Part shown: piece by piece, positions 44,876 through 54,319 of the stretch | Numbering within the stretch: the stretch's first letter is position 1 | Layout: each line of letters begins with the position of its first letter | Origin: Phycisphaerae bacterium | Lineage (GTDB): Bacteria; Planctomycetota; Phycisphaerae; Tepidisphaerales; Tepidisphaeraceae | DNA length: 62,713 bases | Direction of reading: 5' to 3' | Assembly: GCA_025924315.1 (NCBI GenBank) | Contig: JAICIO010000026.1 | Location: forward strand, 1 to 62,713 | Translations under genes and position numbers: made by a program | Notes under the pieces: model-generated | The model's database searches: none | What the model saw: the letters and a program-made list of their open reading frames with translations, nothing else | Told to the model about the DNA's origin: nothing

Positions 44876-44931
44876 TATACACGGCGTCGCCGACGCCCTT
44901 CCTCCCGCACGAGGTCGGCGACCGCGCCTAC
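44876..44931. repeat. Degenerate inverted pair of CGGCGTCGCCG type, copy 1
   Basis: CACGGCGTCGCCGACG at the left (44879-44894) pairs roughly with GGTCGGCGACCGCGCCTAC at the right. Its core is shared with the copy at 45452. The region 44820-44970 holds no gene. Confidence 0.55.
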
Positions 44932-44970
44932 CCGCAAAACACCCGCAGGTGCCGGAGCCTCCTGGAGTGG

Positions 44971-45378
44971 TCAACGACTTGCCTCTTCCGCGTGCTTCAG
45001 GAAGTGCAACACCTCCTCGGCCCAATCGGGATCGCGTAGCCAAATGATGAATGCGACGATGTGCAGAAGTGCGAAGAATGAGGCGAGCAAGATGACGGTG
45101 ACGAGAACGCAGAAGATCACATCGAGCGGTAACAACTTCAGGCCGCAAACGGTTTCGCCATTCGAGAAGCGGACCGAGCCGCGGTGATCTTCGAGGATCG
45201 TGATGTGCTGCGCTTGTGTGGCGTGGATGCCGAAGATGGCACACGGCGCGAGCTCGTGCGTGAGCTTGGCCGAGAGCTGGACGCCGAGCACGAATGCGAT
45301 GAACACCAGCGGAAAGATCACGGCGAAGACGCGCTTCGGCGGCCGCGTGGGTTTGTCGGGTGTGTCGGGGGATTCCAC
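44971..45378 (-). CDS. Membrane protein of unknown function
   Basis: The 135-residue protein has one N-terminal membrane helix (about residues 17-37), an extracytoplasmic segment with GSVRFSNGETVCGLK and a further long hydrophobic stretch (about 85-113). No family recognised. It has no close partner gene. Confidence 0.5.
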   Translation of the reverse strand: MESPDTPDKPTRPPKRVFAVIFPLVFIAFVLGVQLSAKLTHELAPCAIFGIHATQAQHITILEDHRGSVRFSNGETVCGLKLLPLDVIFCVLVTVILLASFFALLHIVAFIIWLRDPDWAEEVLHFLKHAEEASR

Positions 45379-45451
45379 TTCGAGAGCGTAACCGGTGTCA
45401 AAGAGTGAATACCATTATGCGGGGAGGCGTCGGTTATAAGGGCCAGCCGCT

Positions 45452-45506
45452 GTAGACGGCGTCGCCGACGCAATTCACGGCGCGCGCGGCCGTCGACCCC
45501 GCCTAC
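45452..45506. repeat. Degenerate GTAG/CTAC inverted pair of CGGCGTCGCCG type, copy 2
   Basis: GTAG, A, CGGCGTCGCCG at the left, and CGGCCGTCGACCCCGC, CTAC at the right. It is related to the element at 44876 and lies in the 237-bp gap before 45616, which holds nothing else I recognise. Confidence 0.6.
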
Positions 45507-45615
45507 AAGCGCGATTCATTCCCCGCTTGTCGCATCCTTCCGGTAGAATGCCGCTCGTCAGCATGCACTACGGTAGGCAAGACAGGGTACTGGGACTGCA
45601 CCGGGAGCCGCTTTT

Positions 45616-45957
45616 ATGCACAACATCCTGGCAGATGAGGTAACGGCCGGGCTCATGGCGGCGGCGGCGTTCTTGGGCGCGTTGCTCGCATCAATCCTCG
45701 CGTTGTGTGCGCTGGTTCCCGCGTGGAAGCGAGATCGGCGGTTGACGTTTGCGCTGGTCGCGCCCGCCTTTCTCGTCGTATTGCTCGTAACGATCGGTGC
45801 AGGCTATGGATTCGTGACGGATGGTCTTCGCAATCCGGATTATTCCGCGGGCGATTTTGTGATCCCGTGGGCGATATTTGCCGGGCCACCGCTCGCGGCG
45901 GGTCTGCTCGCGGTCGGCGTGCTTGCATTGAGTATGAGACGAAGCGCGAATCGCTGA
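45616..45957 (+). CDS. Small three-span membrane protein of unknown function
   Basis: The 113-residue protein has three hydrophobic segments (about 11-33, 45-66, 85-107) and short polar loops. No family recognised. It is convergent with the OmpH-like gene (39 bp apart). Confidence 0.5.
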   Translation: MHNILADEVTAGLMAAAAFLGALLASILALCALVPAWKRDRRLTFALVAPAFLVVLLVTIGAGYGFVTDGLRNPDYSAGDFVIPWAIFAGPPLAAGLLAVGVLALSMRRSANR

Positions 45958-45996
45958 GATCGCCAAGGATCGCGTAGGTCCCAGTAACGGCATCCT

Positions 45997-46581
45997 CTAC
46001 TTCTTCGTGTACTTCGCGTCCATCGCGGCGATCACGTCACTCGTGATGTCGTATTGCGACGCAACGAACAGAATATTGCGCGAGGTCAGCAGATCTTTGA
46101 GCTGTTGCGGATTGACCTGATCGAGGTTGGCCGGAATCTCCGGCTTGATCTCGGCGAGCACGAGATCGTAGTGCTTCTGGGCAGCGACGTCAGCGACGGC
46201 GGCCGTCACCTTGTCAGACAGTTCCTTGATCTGTTGCTTGAAGTGGCGCTGCTCATCCGCCTGCATGATGCGGCGCCAGACCTCAAGATCAATCTGCGCG
46301 TTGATGAGGTCTTTATTCTTCTGCGCGTAGTGCGGCGCATCGGACTTGAGTGCATCGCGCGAGCTGGTCAGATTCTTGATCTTGGCAACCTTGTCGAGCT
46401 CGATGTTCTGCAGCGTTTTGATCCGCTGCTCCCGCTGCGATTGCATGTCCTTCCACTCCTGGATGCTCATCAGAATCGTTTCAGTATTCGCCACGACGAT
46501 TTTGGGCGCGTTCTGCGCGAGAGTCGGAAGCGAGAACGAAAAGATCGCGATCATCGCGACGTTGAGAAGACGGAGGTTCAT
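45997..46581 (-). CDS. OmpH/Skp-like periplasmic chaperone
   Basis: The 194-residue protein has a signal peptide (about residues 1-22), then IVVANTETILMSIQEWKDMQ and a long helical hairpin with coiled-coil spacing (REQRIKTLQNIELDKVAKIKN... IMQADEQRHFKQQIKELSD). This matches OmpH/Skp, which holds unfolded outer-membrane proteins in the periplasm. bamA is not adjacent. Confidence 0.75.
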   Translation of the reverse strand: MNLRLLNVAMIAIFSFSLPTLAQNAPKIVVANTETILMSIQEWKDMQSQREQRIKTLQNIELDKVAKIKNLTSSRDALKSDAPHYAQKNKDLINAQIDLEVWRRIMQADEQRHFKQQIKELSDKVTAAVADVAAQKHYDLVLAEIKPEIPANLDQVNPQQLKDLLTSRNILFVASQYDITSDVIAAMDAKYTKK

Positions 46582-46799
46582 GAAAGTTCCTTTCGAATGG
46601 CTCCCATGCCGCTTTTGAGATATCAGACGCCGCTCGTTCCCCCATTCAGAACGTGATCAGCCAAACAACTCGGACATTGCCGAGGAATCCGCGGCAAGCC
46701 ACAATGCTAACGATTCATTCTCAACGAATGCAAACGAATCTCGATGTGGCTTATTCAATTTCTCTAATAGATGTCGGACGGATCCCCCAAAAATGCCTT

Positions 46800-47201
46800 A
46801 TGAAAGCGCAGATCGATCCCATTGAGTACAGCACCTCGCCACGTGTCACTGACTCGGATCTGAATCAGCTATTCGCGCGTTCATGGGATGGACATCGCCA
46901 ACGGGCGTTTGGTCCGATTTTGTCACGAAGTTTGGCATATCTTTGCGCGTTCGATAACGCGCAATTGATCGGGTTCGTGAACATTTCGTGGGACGGCGGC
47001 GCGCATGCGTTCATTTTGGATACCACGGTTGCGCCCGAATATCGGCGTCGCGGGATAGGAACCGAGCTCGTGCGGCGAGCGGCGCAAGTGGCCCGCGATG
47101 CTCGGGTCGAATGGCTGCACGTGGATTACGAACCTCACCTCCGCGACTTCTATTGCGCGTGCGGATTCCGTGAAACGGAGGCAGGGCTGCTGCGGTTGTG
47201 A
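46800..47201 (+). CDS. GNAT-family N-acetyltransferase
   Basis: The 133-residue protein has FILDTTVAPEYRRRGIGTELVRRAA, the acetyl-CoA loop R-R-G-I-G-T, and the C-terminal FYCACGFRETEAGLLRL. I start at 46800; the frame is open upstream to 46653 but that part has no GNAT character. Acceptor unknown. Confidence 0.8.
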   Translation: MKAQIDPIEYSTSPRVTDSDLNQLFARSWDGHRQRAFGPILSRSLAYLCAFDNAQLIGFVNISWDGGAHAFILDTTVAPEYRRRGIGTELVRRAAQVARDARVEWLHVDYEPHLRDFYCACGFRETEAGLLRL

Positions 47202-47260
47202 GTTCTGCAGCGTGGGCACCGCGTCCTCATTCGAGCGAAGGATGACTAACCGCTGGAATG

Positions 47261-47566
47261 TCAGTCCCGATTCTCGTCGATGATAAGCTTCTCGGGCCCA
47301 CGGTTCGCGGACTCATTCCCCTTCCAGCGTGCCCACGTCGAGAAGAGTTGTCGCAACCACGGATAGACCAGAACCGCAACGGTCATCAAGGGCCAGAAGA
47401 TCGACAGACCAACGTGATGGCTCGGAATGTAAAACGCGATAAATACGATCGCCATCATGAGTGGGCCCGTCCATAGCGTCCGAAGGAACTTCTTTCGCGC
47501 GGTCAGCCGGTAGAATCCCCAAGGTGGATTCCAAGCGTGAAGGAGTTGTTCTATCAGTCGCGACAT
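47261..47566 (-). CDS. Small membrane protein of unknown function
   Basis: The 101-residue protein has a basic amphipathic N-terminus and two hydrophobic segments (about 34-48 and 54-69), then a polar tail. No family recognised. It is the nearest gene downstream of the MBL-rhodanese gene on the same strand, 39 bp away. Confidence 0.5.
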   Translation of the reverse strand: MSRLIEQLLHAWNPPWGFYRLTARKKFLRTLWTGPLMMAIVFIAFYIPSHHVGLSIFWPLMTVAVLVYPWLRQLFSTWARWKGNESANRGPEKLIIDENRD

Positions 47567-47605
47567 TTCGTTGCGGCGCGATGTGCTTTCCCGCCCCGCC
47601 CGTCG

Positions 47606-49018
47606 TTACGCCGGGACCACTTGTTGGGCGTTCTTCCACGCGGTCATTCCACCTAAAACGTTGCTCACGTCTTTGTAGCCTTCGCGTTTGAGGATTGAGG
47701 CCGCCAAAGACGCGCGGTAGCCGGTGCCGCAGATGACAACGATGGGGAAGTTGTGCGGGACTTCGGCGAGGCGCTCTTTCAGTTGCCCGCAGTGGATGTT
47801 GTAGGCGCCGTCGATGTGGCCGGCGATGAATTCGCTGGGGGTGCGGACGTCGATGATCACGGGACGGTCGAAGATCGGGCGCTCGAGTTGGTCGGCGAGC
47901 TCGGCGACTGAGAGGCGAGCGATGCTCGCGATCTTGTATCCGCTGTTCTCCCACGTCTCCATTCCACCTTCGAGGTAGCCTTGCACGTTGTCGAGCCCGA
48001 TGCGGATGAGCTGCGTGACGACTTCTTTCAGCTCGTCTGGACTGCCGAGGACGAGAAGGATCGGCACGTCGGGCGAAACGACCCAACCGGCCCACGTCGC
48101 GAGAGTCGGCGCGAGCGGGATGTTGATGGCGCCGGGGATGTGCGACGTTGCGAAGGATTCCCGCGGGCGAGCGTCGAGCACGAAGGGGTGTTCGCCGAGG
48201 CGCTCGTGGACTTCGGCGGCCGTGATGCGACGATCGCCGGGGAGCGTGCGGCCGATGATCGGCGGGCCTTTCACGTTGATCTGCTTCATGCGTTTGAAGT
48301 ACGGCGGAGCGATCGGCATCTGGAAGAGGAGCTTGCTCGTCCACTGCTCTTCGGGAAGCGGTTGCAGCGACGGATTGAAGCGGCGCTCGAAGCCGATGGT
48401 CGATGCGCGGCGAGAGCCGATCGCTTTTCCGCACAGCGAGCCAGCGCCGTGGCTCGGGTAGATCTCCGTGAATTCCGGCAGCGACGGGACGGTTTGGAAA
48501 ACGCTTTGGTAGAGCTGATGCGCGAGCTTCTGACGCTCCTGTTCGCCGAGGAGATCGGGGCGGCCAACGTCGCCCACGAAGAGAAAATCGCCGGTGAGCA
48601 CGAGCCAGGGGACATCCTTGCTGCGGCTCTCCTCGAAGACGGCCCACATGATGTGCTCAGGCGTATGACCGGGGGTGTGCATCGCGCGAAGACGGATTTT
48701 GCCGAGCTGAATCTCATCGCGATCCGTGATCGTGCGATCCGCGTACGCGGGCGTCCACTCGGCGCCCCCCATGGCGGATGAGCAGATGGTGGGCTTTCCG
48801 CCGAGACGCGCTTTCAACTCCACCGCCCCGCTGACGTAGTCGGCGTGCACGTGCGTCTCAAGGACGTGCGTGATGTTCAGACCCTCCTTCTGCGTGAGCT
48901 CGACGTAGGGTTCGACATCGCGGGTGGGATCGATGACCGCGGCCTGCTTCGACTTTTCATCGCCGACGATATACGACGCGATCGCGAGTCCGGGGACGAA
49001 ACGCTGATGGAAGTACAT
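47606..49018 (-). CDS. MBL-fold hydrolase with two rhodanese domains (persulfide dioxygenase-like)
   Basis: The 470-residue protein has the metallo-beta-lactamase metal motif THVHADYVSG, then HTPGHTPEH, TGDFLFVGDVGRPD and HGAGS, as in ETHE1-like persulfide dioxygenases. Two rhodanese domains follow. The second has an active-site Cys in VICGTGYRAS (Cys 430). The first has VLGSPDE at that position and lacks the Cys, so it is probably structural. The likely role is oxidising or moving sulfane sulfur. It lies downstream of a repeat and the oxidase operon but is probably a separate unit. Confidence 0.88.
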   Translation of the reverse strand: MYFHQRFVPGLAIASYIVGDEKSKQAAVIDPTRDVEPYVELTQKEGLNITHVLETHVHADYVSGAVELKARLGGKPTICSSAMGGAEWTPAYADRTITDRDEIQLGKIRLRAMHTPGHTPEHIMWAVFEESRSKDVPWLVLTGDFLFVGDVGRPDLLGEQERQKLAHQLYQSVFQTVPSLPEFTEIYPSHGAGSLCGKAIGSRRASTIGFERRFNPSLQPLPEEQWTSKLLFQMPIAPPYFKRMKQINVKGPPIIGRTLPGDRRITAAEVHERLGEHPFVLDARPRESFATSHIPGAINIPLAPTLATWAGWVVSPDVPILLVLGSPDELKEVVTQLIRIGLDNVQGYLEGGMETWENSGYKIASIARLSVAELADQLERPIFDRPVIIDVRTPSEFIAGHIDGAYNIHCGQLKERLAEVPHNFPIVVICGTGYRASLAASILKREGYKDVSNVLGGMTAWKNAQQVVPA

Positions 49019-49080
49019 GATGGCCCTGGTGAGAGGCGCTCATGGTAGCGGATTGAAGGTGAGGCGTCGATGAAATGTTT

Positions 49081-49183
49081 GGTGGCACCGACATTCTTGT
49101 CGGTGATCGGACGCCCTACTCGGTGGCCGAGTGTGCGTCGATGAGTACATCACCGCAACACAGGCAAGAATGCCTGTGCCACC
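49081..49183. repeat. GTGGCA/TGCCAC palindromic pair
   Basis: GGTGGCACCGACATTCTTGT (with CGGT) at 49081-49104 and, inverted, ACAGGCAAGAATGCCTGTGC (with CACC) at 49160-49183. Both arms end in GGTGGCAC. The stem bases differ between the arms but each arm still folds on itself. It sits between the respiratory operon and the MBL gene. Confidence 0.72.
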
Positions 49184-49192
49184 AGACACAGA

Positions 49193-49552
49193 TCAGCGTC
49201 CGGGGTAATCACTTTGCAGATACCGCGGTTCGCCTTTGTAGTTCATGCTCGCGGGATGGTTGCGGGTGATGTAATCGCTGGCGGTGAGGGTGATGAGGAT
49301 TCCGAGCCACACAAACCCGGCGGCGGCGAAGGCAGCGACTTGTTTATGGCTGAATTTGACGTGCATGAAATAGAGCGCGATGAGGAGCGCTTTCGCGAAG
49401 GCGATCGTCAGTGCGATGATCATGCCCCAGGTGTGGCCGGGGATTTTGAGGAACGCGGCTCCGACCGTCAGCGCGAGCAGGATGAGTAAGCCCACGAGAA
49501 CCAGGAAATAGGTCCGCGAGGTCGGTTGATCGTGTTGCGCTTCCGTGGTCAT
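49193..49552 (-). CDS. ctaF: Cytochrome c oxidase subunit IV
   Basis: The 119-residue protein has three membrane helices with AKALLIALYFMHVKFSH between, the signature of the bacterial COX4 family. It is the last gene of the Act-caa3 operon, 9 bp after subunit III. The role is mostly assembly or stability of the oxidase. Confidence 0.85.
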   Translation of the reverse strand: MTTEAQHDQPTSRTYFLVLVGLLILLALTVGAAFLKIPGHTWGMIIALTIAFAKALLIALYFMHVKFSHKQVAAFAAAGFVWLGILITLTASDYITRNHPASMNYKGEPRYLQSDYPGR

Positions 49553-49561
49553 GGGTCCTCG

Positions 49562-50233
49562 CTACGGATGTCTCAGGAGGTACAGCGTGGGAAAGACGAA
49601 GACCCACACAAGATCGACGAAGTGCCAGTACAGGCCGGCGATCTCGACCGGGTTGTGATATGCGGCGGAGAATTTTCCTCGTCGTGCGAAGAAGGCGATG
49701 ACCGCCAGCACACACAGGCCGACGATCATGTGCAAGGCGTGGAAGCCGGTCATGACGAAGTAGTAGGTCATGAAGATTTGTTCCTGCGTCGCGCGTGGCT
49801 GGCCTTCGGGGGAGACGCTGGAAAAGTTCAACGAAGGCACGAGATGGTCGTGATACTCGATGCCGTATTCGGTGAACTTGATGCCGATGAACATCACGCC
49901 AAGCGCAATCGCGATGAGGAGATTGCGCACGATGCGTCGGCGATCGCCCGATCGCGCGGCTTCAACCGCGAGCGCGACGAAATAGCTGCTGCCGAGGAGA
50001 ACGGCGGTGTTGATTCCGCCGAGATACCACTTCAAATCTTTCGCGCCGTCAGCGAAGGCGTCCGGCCAGCGCATGCGATACATGTAGAAGCCTGTGAACA
50101 GCACGCCGAAGAAGAGCACTTCCGTCGCGAGGAAGGTCCACATGCCGAGCGTCGCGGCGAGGGATTGCTGCTGCGTATCCTCGAATTGCTCCGCGGGGTA
50201 CGAATCGTGTTCGAGTGCGGTTAACTGCGACAT
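49562..50233 (-). CDS. ctaE: Cytochrome c oxidase subunit III
   Basis: The 223-residue protein has about five to six membrane helices. [32 protein letters not shown] and [21 protein letters not shown] match CoxIII. The ATG at 50233 opens the standard protein; the frame runs further upstream into the end of ctaD. Confidence 0.93.
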   Translation of the reverse strand: MSQLTALEHDSYPAEQFEDTQQQSLAATLGMWTFLATEVLFFGVLFTGFYMYRMRWPDAFADGAKDLKWYLGGINTAVLLGSSYFVALAVEAARSGDRRRIVRNLLIAIALGVMFIGIKFTEYGIEYHDHLVPSLNFSSVSPEGQPRATQEQIFMTYYFVMTGFHALHMIVGLCVLAVIAFFARRGKFSAAYHNPVEIAGLYWHFVDLVWVFVFPTLYLLRHP

Positions 50234-50325
50234 CGCATACTCCGATTTCGCCAGGCACGGGTCTCGCGGGCCGAGCGGTTTTGATCTGCGAAACCGCAAG
50301 CGGCGGGAGGCGTCGTCCTCCGAAC

Positions 50326-52047
50326 TTATTGCTTGCTCCACTCAACGTCGACGGGCTTTCCGCCTTCAACGCGCTCGCCGGGCGGCGCGGGTGGGAGGAT
50401 CGGGCCATCTCCGCCTTGCGGGGTCATCATGTGATAGGCGTACGCTTCCTGCGTGACGACCGGGATCTTCGTAAAGTTTTCCTTCGGCGGCGGCGAAGGA
50501 ACCGTCCATTCCATGCCCATTGCCTTCCATGGATTCGGGCCAGCATCTTTTCCGTACTTGATTGACCAGATCAGATAGACGAGCGGCATGACGTATCCGA
50601 GCGCGAGGATTGAGGCGCCGGCGCTGCTCATCACGTTCAGCAGATGAAACTCTTCCGGATAACCTGCGTAGCGCCGCGGCATGCCGAGGTAGCCGAGGAT
50701 AAACTGCGGAAAGAATGTGAGGTTGAACCCGAAGAAGATCAGGCCCGCCGCGATTCGACCGGCCCATTCCGGGTACATCTTCCCGGTCGCTTTCGGAAAC
50801 CAGAAGTGAATGCCGGCGAGAAAGGCCGTCACCATTCCACCGACCATGATGTAATGGAAGTGCGCGACGATAAAGTACGTGTCGGTCAAATGCACATCGA
50901 CGGCGAGCGTCGCGAGGAAGACGCCGGTCAGCCCGCCCATGGTAAAGAGGCCGATGAACCCGAGCGCGTAAAGCATCGGCGTCTTGAGCGAGACCGAGCC
51001 GTTGTACATCGTCGCAGTCCAGTTGAAGACCTTAATCGCGGATGGCACCGCGACGGTGAAGCTGAGGAACGAGAAGACAATTCCGCCGTACATGCTCATG
51101 CCGGCGACAAACAAGTGGTGTCCCCAGACGAGAAAGCTGATGAACGCGACCGCGATGCTCGACCCGGCGACGAACCAATAGCCGAACACGCGCTTGCGCG
51201 AGAAGCAGGCGACGACTTCGCTTACCACCGCGAAGCCTGGCACGATCATGACGTAGACCGCGGGGTGCGAATAAAACCAGAAAAGATGCTGAAACAGCAG
51301 CGGATCGCCGCCGCGGTTCGGATCGAAGATCGGCACATGGAAGATGCGCTCGATCGCGAGCAGCGTGACCGTCATCGCGAGCACCGGCGTCGCGAGAACG
51401 AGGATGCAACTCGTCGCATAGAGCGACCAGCAGAACAGCGGCAGGCGCCGCCAATACATTCCCGGCGCGCGCATCGTGTGAATGGTGACGATGAAGTTGA
51501 TACCGGTGAAGATCGAGCTGAAGCCAGTGATGAAAATGCCGACGATCGTCAGAACGACATTCGTGTTCGAGTAGACGCTGGAGTACGGCGTATAAAACGT
51601 CCAGCCGGTGTCGACGCCTCCGAGCACGATGGCCGCGACGGTGAAACAACCGCCAAAGACGAAGAGATACCAGCTCGCAAGGTTGAGCCTGGGAAATGCC
51701 AGATCGCGCGCGCCGATCATCAGCGGGATGACGAAATTCCCGATCGTTGTAGGGACGGCCGGAATCAGGAAAAACCACACCATCACCACGCCGTGGATGG
51801 TGAACAGGCGGTTGTACGTTTCCGGGCGTACGAGATCGCGCGCCGGGGTCATCAGCTCCAGCCGCATGAGCGTCGCGGCGGCGCCCCCAATGAAAAAGAA
51901 GAACGTGATTGAGATCAGATAGAGCAGCGCGATGCGCTTGTGATCGCGCGTGAGCAGCCACGAGCGGATCTTTCCGCTGACGTTGAGATACGTCTCGCGC
52001 TCTTCAACCTCAACCGCCGGGATGTACGGAACGGTGCCGGTGGTCAT
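50326..52047 (-). CDS. ctaD: Cytochrome c oxidase subunit I (A2-type heme-copper oxidase)
   Basis: The 573-residue protein has about 12 helices and all heme and copper ligands: His 85 (FTIHG), His 261 with Tyr 265 (SHPAVYVMI), His 310-311 (WGHHLF), His 396 and His 398 (VAHFHY). The YSHP motif without the D-channel Glu, and Lys 339 (AIKV), place it in the A2 group, as in caa3 oxidases of Thermus and Rhodothermus. It reduces O2 to water at the heme-copper site and pumps protons. Start overlaps the ctaC stop by 4 bp. Confidence 0.96.
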   Translation of the reverse strand: MTTGTVPYIPAVEVEERETYLNVSGKIRSWLLTRDHKRIALLYLISITFFFFIGGAAATLMRLELMTPARDLVRPETYNRLFTIHGVVMVWFFLIPAVPTTIGNFVIPLMIGARDLAFPRLNLASWYLFVFGGCFTVAAIVLGGVDTGWTFYTPYSSVYSNTNVVLTIVGIFITGFSSIFTGINFIVTIHTMRAPGMYWRRLPLFCWSLYATSCILVLATPVLAMTVTLLAIERIFHVPIFDPNRGGDPLLFQHLFWFYSHPAVYVMIVPGFAVVSEVVACFSRKRVFGYWFVAGSSIAVAFISFLVWGHHLFVAGMSMYGGIVFSFLSFTVAVPSAIKVFNWTATMYNGSVSLKTPMLYALGFIGLFTMGGLTGVFLATLAVDVHLTDTYFIVAHFHYIMVGGMVTAFLAGIHFWFPKATGKMYPEWAGRIAAGLIFFGFNLTFFPQFILGYLGMPRRYAGYPEEFHLLNVMSSAGASILALGYVMPLVYLIWSIKYGKDAGPNPWKAMGMEWTVPSPPPKENFTKIPVVTQEAYAYHMMTPQGGDGPILPPAPPGERVEGGKPVDVEWSKQ

Positions 52048-53078
52048 CGCCTGCCTCCTTTGGGTACCGGGACGATGGGAGGCGGCTCCCGCGCCGGCGG
52101 CTGGTTAAAGATCGCATCCGGTGCGACGCCGTTCACAGGTTGCGTCACCGGCGCCGCTGCGCCGAGCGATTTGATGTACGCGACAAGATCGATCAGCTGC
52201 TCTTCGCTGAGCTGCCCGCGAAAGCTCGGCATGCGCGCCGGATAATTGGCGACGAGCTTCGCCGGTGGATTCAGAATCGATTCGCGAATGTAGTTTTCGT
52301 CGGCGACGACGGTTTTTCCGTTATCGAGTTGGACGGGCCGACCGTAGAGACCCGCAAGCGTCGGCGCGAGTTGGCCGTGGCATTGCGCGCAGCCATATGT
52401 GGAGAACAATTTCGCGCCCGCTTGCACCATCGAGACATCCGGCACCGTTCCGGCGAGCCATGCTTCGTAATCGTGCGGAAGCATGACGACGACTTTTCCG
52501 GTCATCTCTGAATGAAGCGTGCCGCAATATTCCTGGCAGAACAGGTGATATTCGCCGGGCTTCGTCGCGGTGAACCATTCCGTGCTGTACGAGCCGGGCA
52601 GCACGTCCTGCTTGATGCGAAAGTCCGGCAGGCCGAAGTCGTGGATGACATCTTCGGACGTCATGATGAGCTTGACCGCCCGGCCGACCGGAACGTGCAG
52701 CTCGTCGATCTCTCGCTGCCCTTCCGGGTGCTGCACTTTCCACATCCACTGCTTGCCGACGACGTAGATCTCCATCGCATGTGTCGGGGGTTTTTTCACG
52801 ACGACGTACAACTTGGCGCCCCACGCGAAGAAGACCATGAGAATGACGAAGATGGCCGCCGACCACGACCACTCCATCCACTCGTGCGATTTCGTTTCCG
52901 GCGGGATTTCGTTTTCGGTTCGGCGCCTATACCGAATCGCGAACCAGACGATCAACACGCAAATGAGCAGCGTGAAGAACGCGCTCACCCAAAAGAGCCA
53001 GATCGCGAGCGTGTCGACGCGGCCCGCGACGCTCGACGCTTCTTCGGGAAAGAGCCGAAACTGTTTACTGAAATCCAT
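52044..53078 (-). CDS. ctaC: Cytochrome c oxidase subunit II with fused cytochrome c
   Basis: The 344-residue protein has two membrane helices, a CuA domain (His 146 in VIHDF, Cys 181, Cys 185, His 189, Met 192 in [12 protein letters not shown]) and a C-terminal cytochrome c with CAQCH (230-234) and a Met in PARMPSF. The fusion makes this a caa3-type oxidase that can take electrons directly from the Act complex. No classical signal peptide is seen. Confidence 0.95.
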   Translation of the reverse strand: MDFSKQFRLFPEEASSVAGRVDTLAIWLFWVSAFFTLLICVLIVWFAIRYRRRTENEIPPETKSHEWMEWSWSAAIFVILMVFFAWGAKLYVVVKKPPTHAMEIYVVGKQWMWKVQHPEGQREIDELHVPVGRAVKLIMTSEDVIHDFGLPDFRIKQDVLPGSYSTEWFTATKPGEYHLFCQEYCGTLHSEMTGKVVVMLPHDYEAWLAGTVPDVSMVQAGAKLFSTYGCAQCHGQLAPTLAGLYGRPVQLDNGKTVVADENYIRESILNPPAKLVANYPARMPSFRGQLSEEQLIDLVAYIKSLGAAAPVTQPVNGVAPDAIFNQPPAREPPPIVPVPKGGRR

Positions 53079-53081
53079 CGG

Positions 53082-53894
53082 CTATCCTCCCCCCACCGCG
53101 AGTCGCATGCGTCGATCGCGGCGAATGAAGAGCGCAATCATTGTCACGAGCGCGAGGAGCGTGATCGTGCCGAACACGCGGATCGCGCGATCGATGATGA
53201 AGCCATACTTTCCTGTCGCCGGGTTGTAGTGGAAGCAGTAGAGAAAGATCTGCTCCGCCGGCGGAGCGATCGTGCTGCGTGAAGCATCCGCGAGCGCCTG
53301 CTGTAAATCCGCGGAGGGATAATCGACGCCGAGGAAGTAGCGGCTGATCGTTCCATCCGGGGTGAGCACAAGCACGCCGCTTGCGTGCGCGTAGATCTGA
53401 TTCTGTGCGTCCCACGTGTAATGAAAGCCAATGGCGCCAGCGAGCTGGTGGATTGAATCCTCGGAGCCGGTGAGAAAATGCCAACCGGTTTCAGCGCCCT
53501 CGCGGCGATAAGCTTTGAGGTACGTCCGCTTCTTCTCCGCGGCGAGATCGGGCGTTTCGCGCGGGTCGAAGCTGAAGGTGACGATGTCGAACTGCTGGCC
53601 GACGTTTTGCGAGATCATGTTCAGGCTGCGCGTGAGCTGATTGAGCGTCAGCGTGCAGAGCATCGGGCACTTGTAGTAGACGGGCGTGAGAATGACCGGC
53701 CGACCGTGGAGGCAACTTGCGAGTGTGACGGTCGCGCCGTTGTCATCGCGAAACGTCAGATCGAGCGGAATGCGCTGACCGAGGCGCTGATCGATCGACA
53801 CCTGATTGAGAATCGCCGGTCGCGTCGCAGGCGCTTGCGCTTGCACATTCAGCGTGAGCAACGTGATAGCGAGTGCGATGATGAAACACCTCAT
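53082..53894 (-). CDS. SCO1/SenC-family copper chaperone
   Basis: The 270-residue protein has a signal peptide (about residues 1-20), a thioredoxin-like fold with the copper pair YYKCPMLCTL and a conserved His in QIYAHASGVLVL, and one C-terminal membrane helix. SCO proteins load the CuA centre. The position just before ctaC fits. I start at 53894; the frame is open far upstream but in the wrong reading context. Confidence 0.9.
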   Translation of the reverse strand: MRCFIIALAITLLTLNVQAQAPATRPAILNQVSIDQRLGQRIPLDLTFRDDNGATVTLASCLHGRPVILTPVYYKCPMLCTLTLNQLTRSLNMISQNVGQQFDIVTFSFDPRETPDLAAEKKRTYLKAYRREGAETGWHFLTGSEDSIHQLAGAIGFHYTWDAQNQIYAHASGVLVLTPDGTISRYFLGVDYPSADLQQALADASRSTIAPPAEQIFLYCFHYNPATGKYGFIIDRAIRVFGTITLLALVTMIALFIRRDRRMRLAVGGG

Positions 53895-54319
53895 GGCGCA
53901 CCTCCGGTCGCTTGCGTCGCGGACGTCCTTCGATTTGCTACGGCGCGAACGAGGTCCGCAGGCGGACCAAATACGCCCGTCTCGCCATCGCGCTTCCAGC
54001 CGAGTTGCGTGAAGATGGCGTCCTCTCGCGAATGCATCGCCGCCAAATCCTCCGCGGGCAGTTGATCGTGCGCCGGTGTCGGCTGAAGCGACGGCGCCGC
54101 CATTTGATGTGCGACATGCACGGCCGACTGCTCCACATCCGCTTCGCGCACGCGCTTGCCGTAGTGCGTCATCACTTTCCAAACGATCAGGTGAATCACC
54201 ACCGCCGACACCACGATGCTTGCGATGGCAATCCACAGCCAGCGCAGGCGGAACGGCATCGCCTCGTATCCGCGAGCAATGGTTTCAGGCGGCGGGTTGT
54301 CGCTCTTTACTTCTTCCAT
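53891..54319 (-). CDS. Small membrane protein of the Act-caa3 operon
   Basis: The 142-residue protein has a single membrane helix (about residues 28-48) followed by a polar domain with a weak pattern (LGWKRDGETGVFGPPADLV). It overlaps actF by 35 bp and the SCO gene by 4 bp, so it belongs to the operon. No family recognised; a role in assembly is possible. Confidence 0.7.
   Translation of the reverse strand: MEEVKSDNPPPETIARGYEAMPFRLRWLWIAIASIVVSAVVIHLIVWKVMTHYGKRVREADVEQSAVHVAHQMAAPSLQPTPAHDQLPAEDLAAMHSREDAIFTQLGWKRDGETGVFGPPADLVRAVANRRTSATQATGGAP

Noticed and set aside
47313-48647. 444-codon minus-strand frame
   Set aside because: Out-of-frame shadow of the MBL-rhodanese gene; very Arg-rich and without domains.
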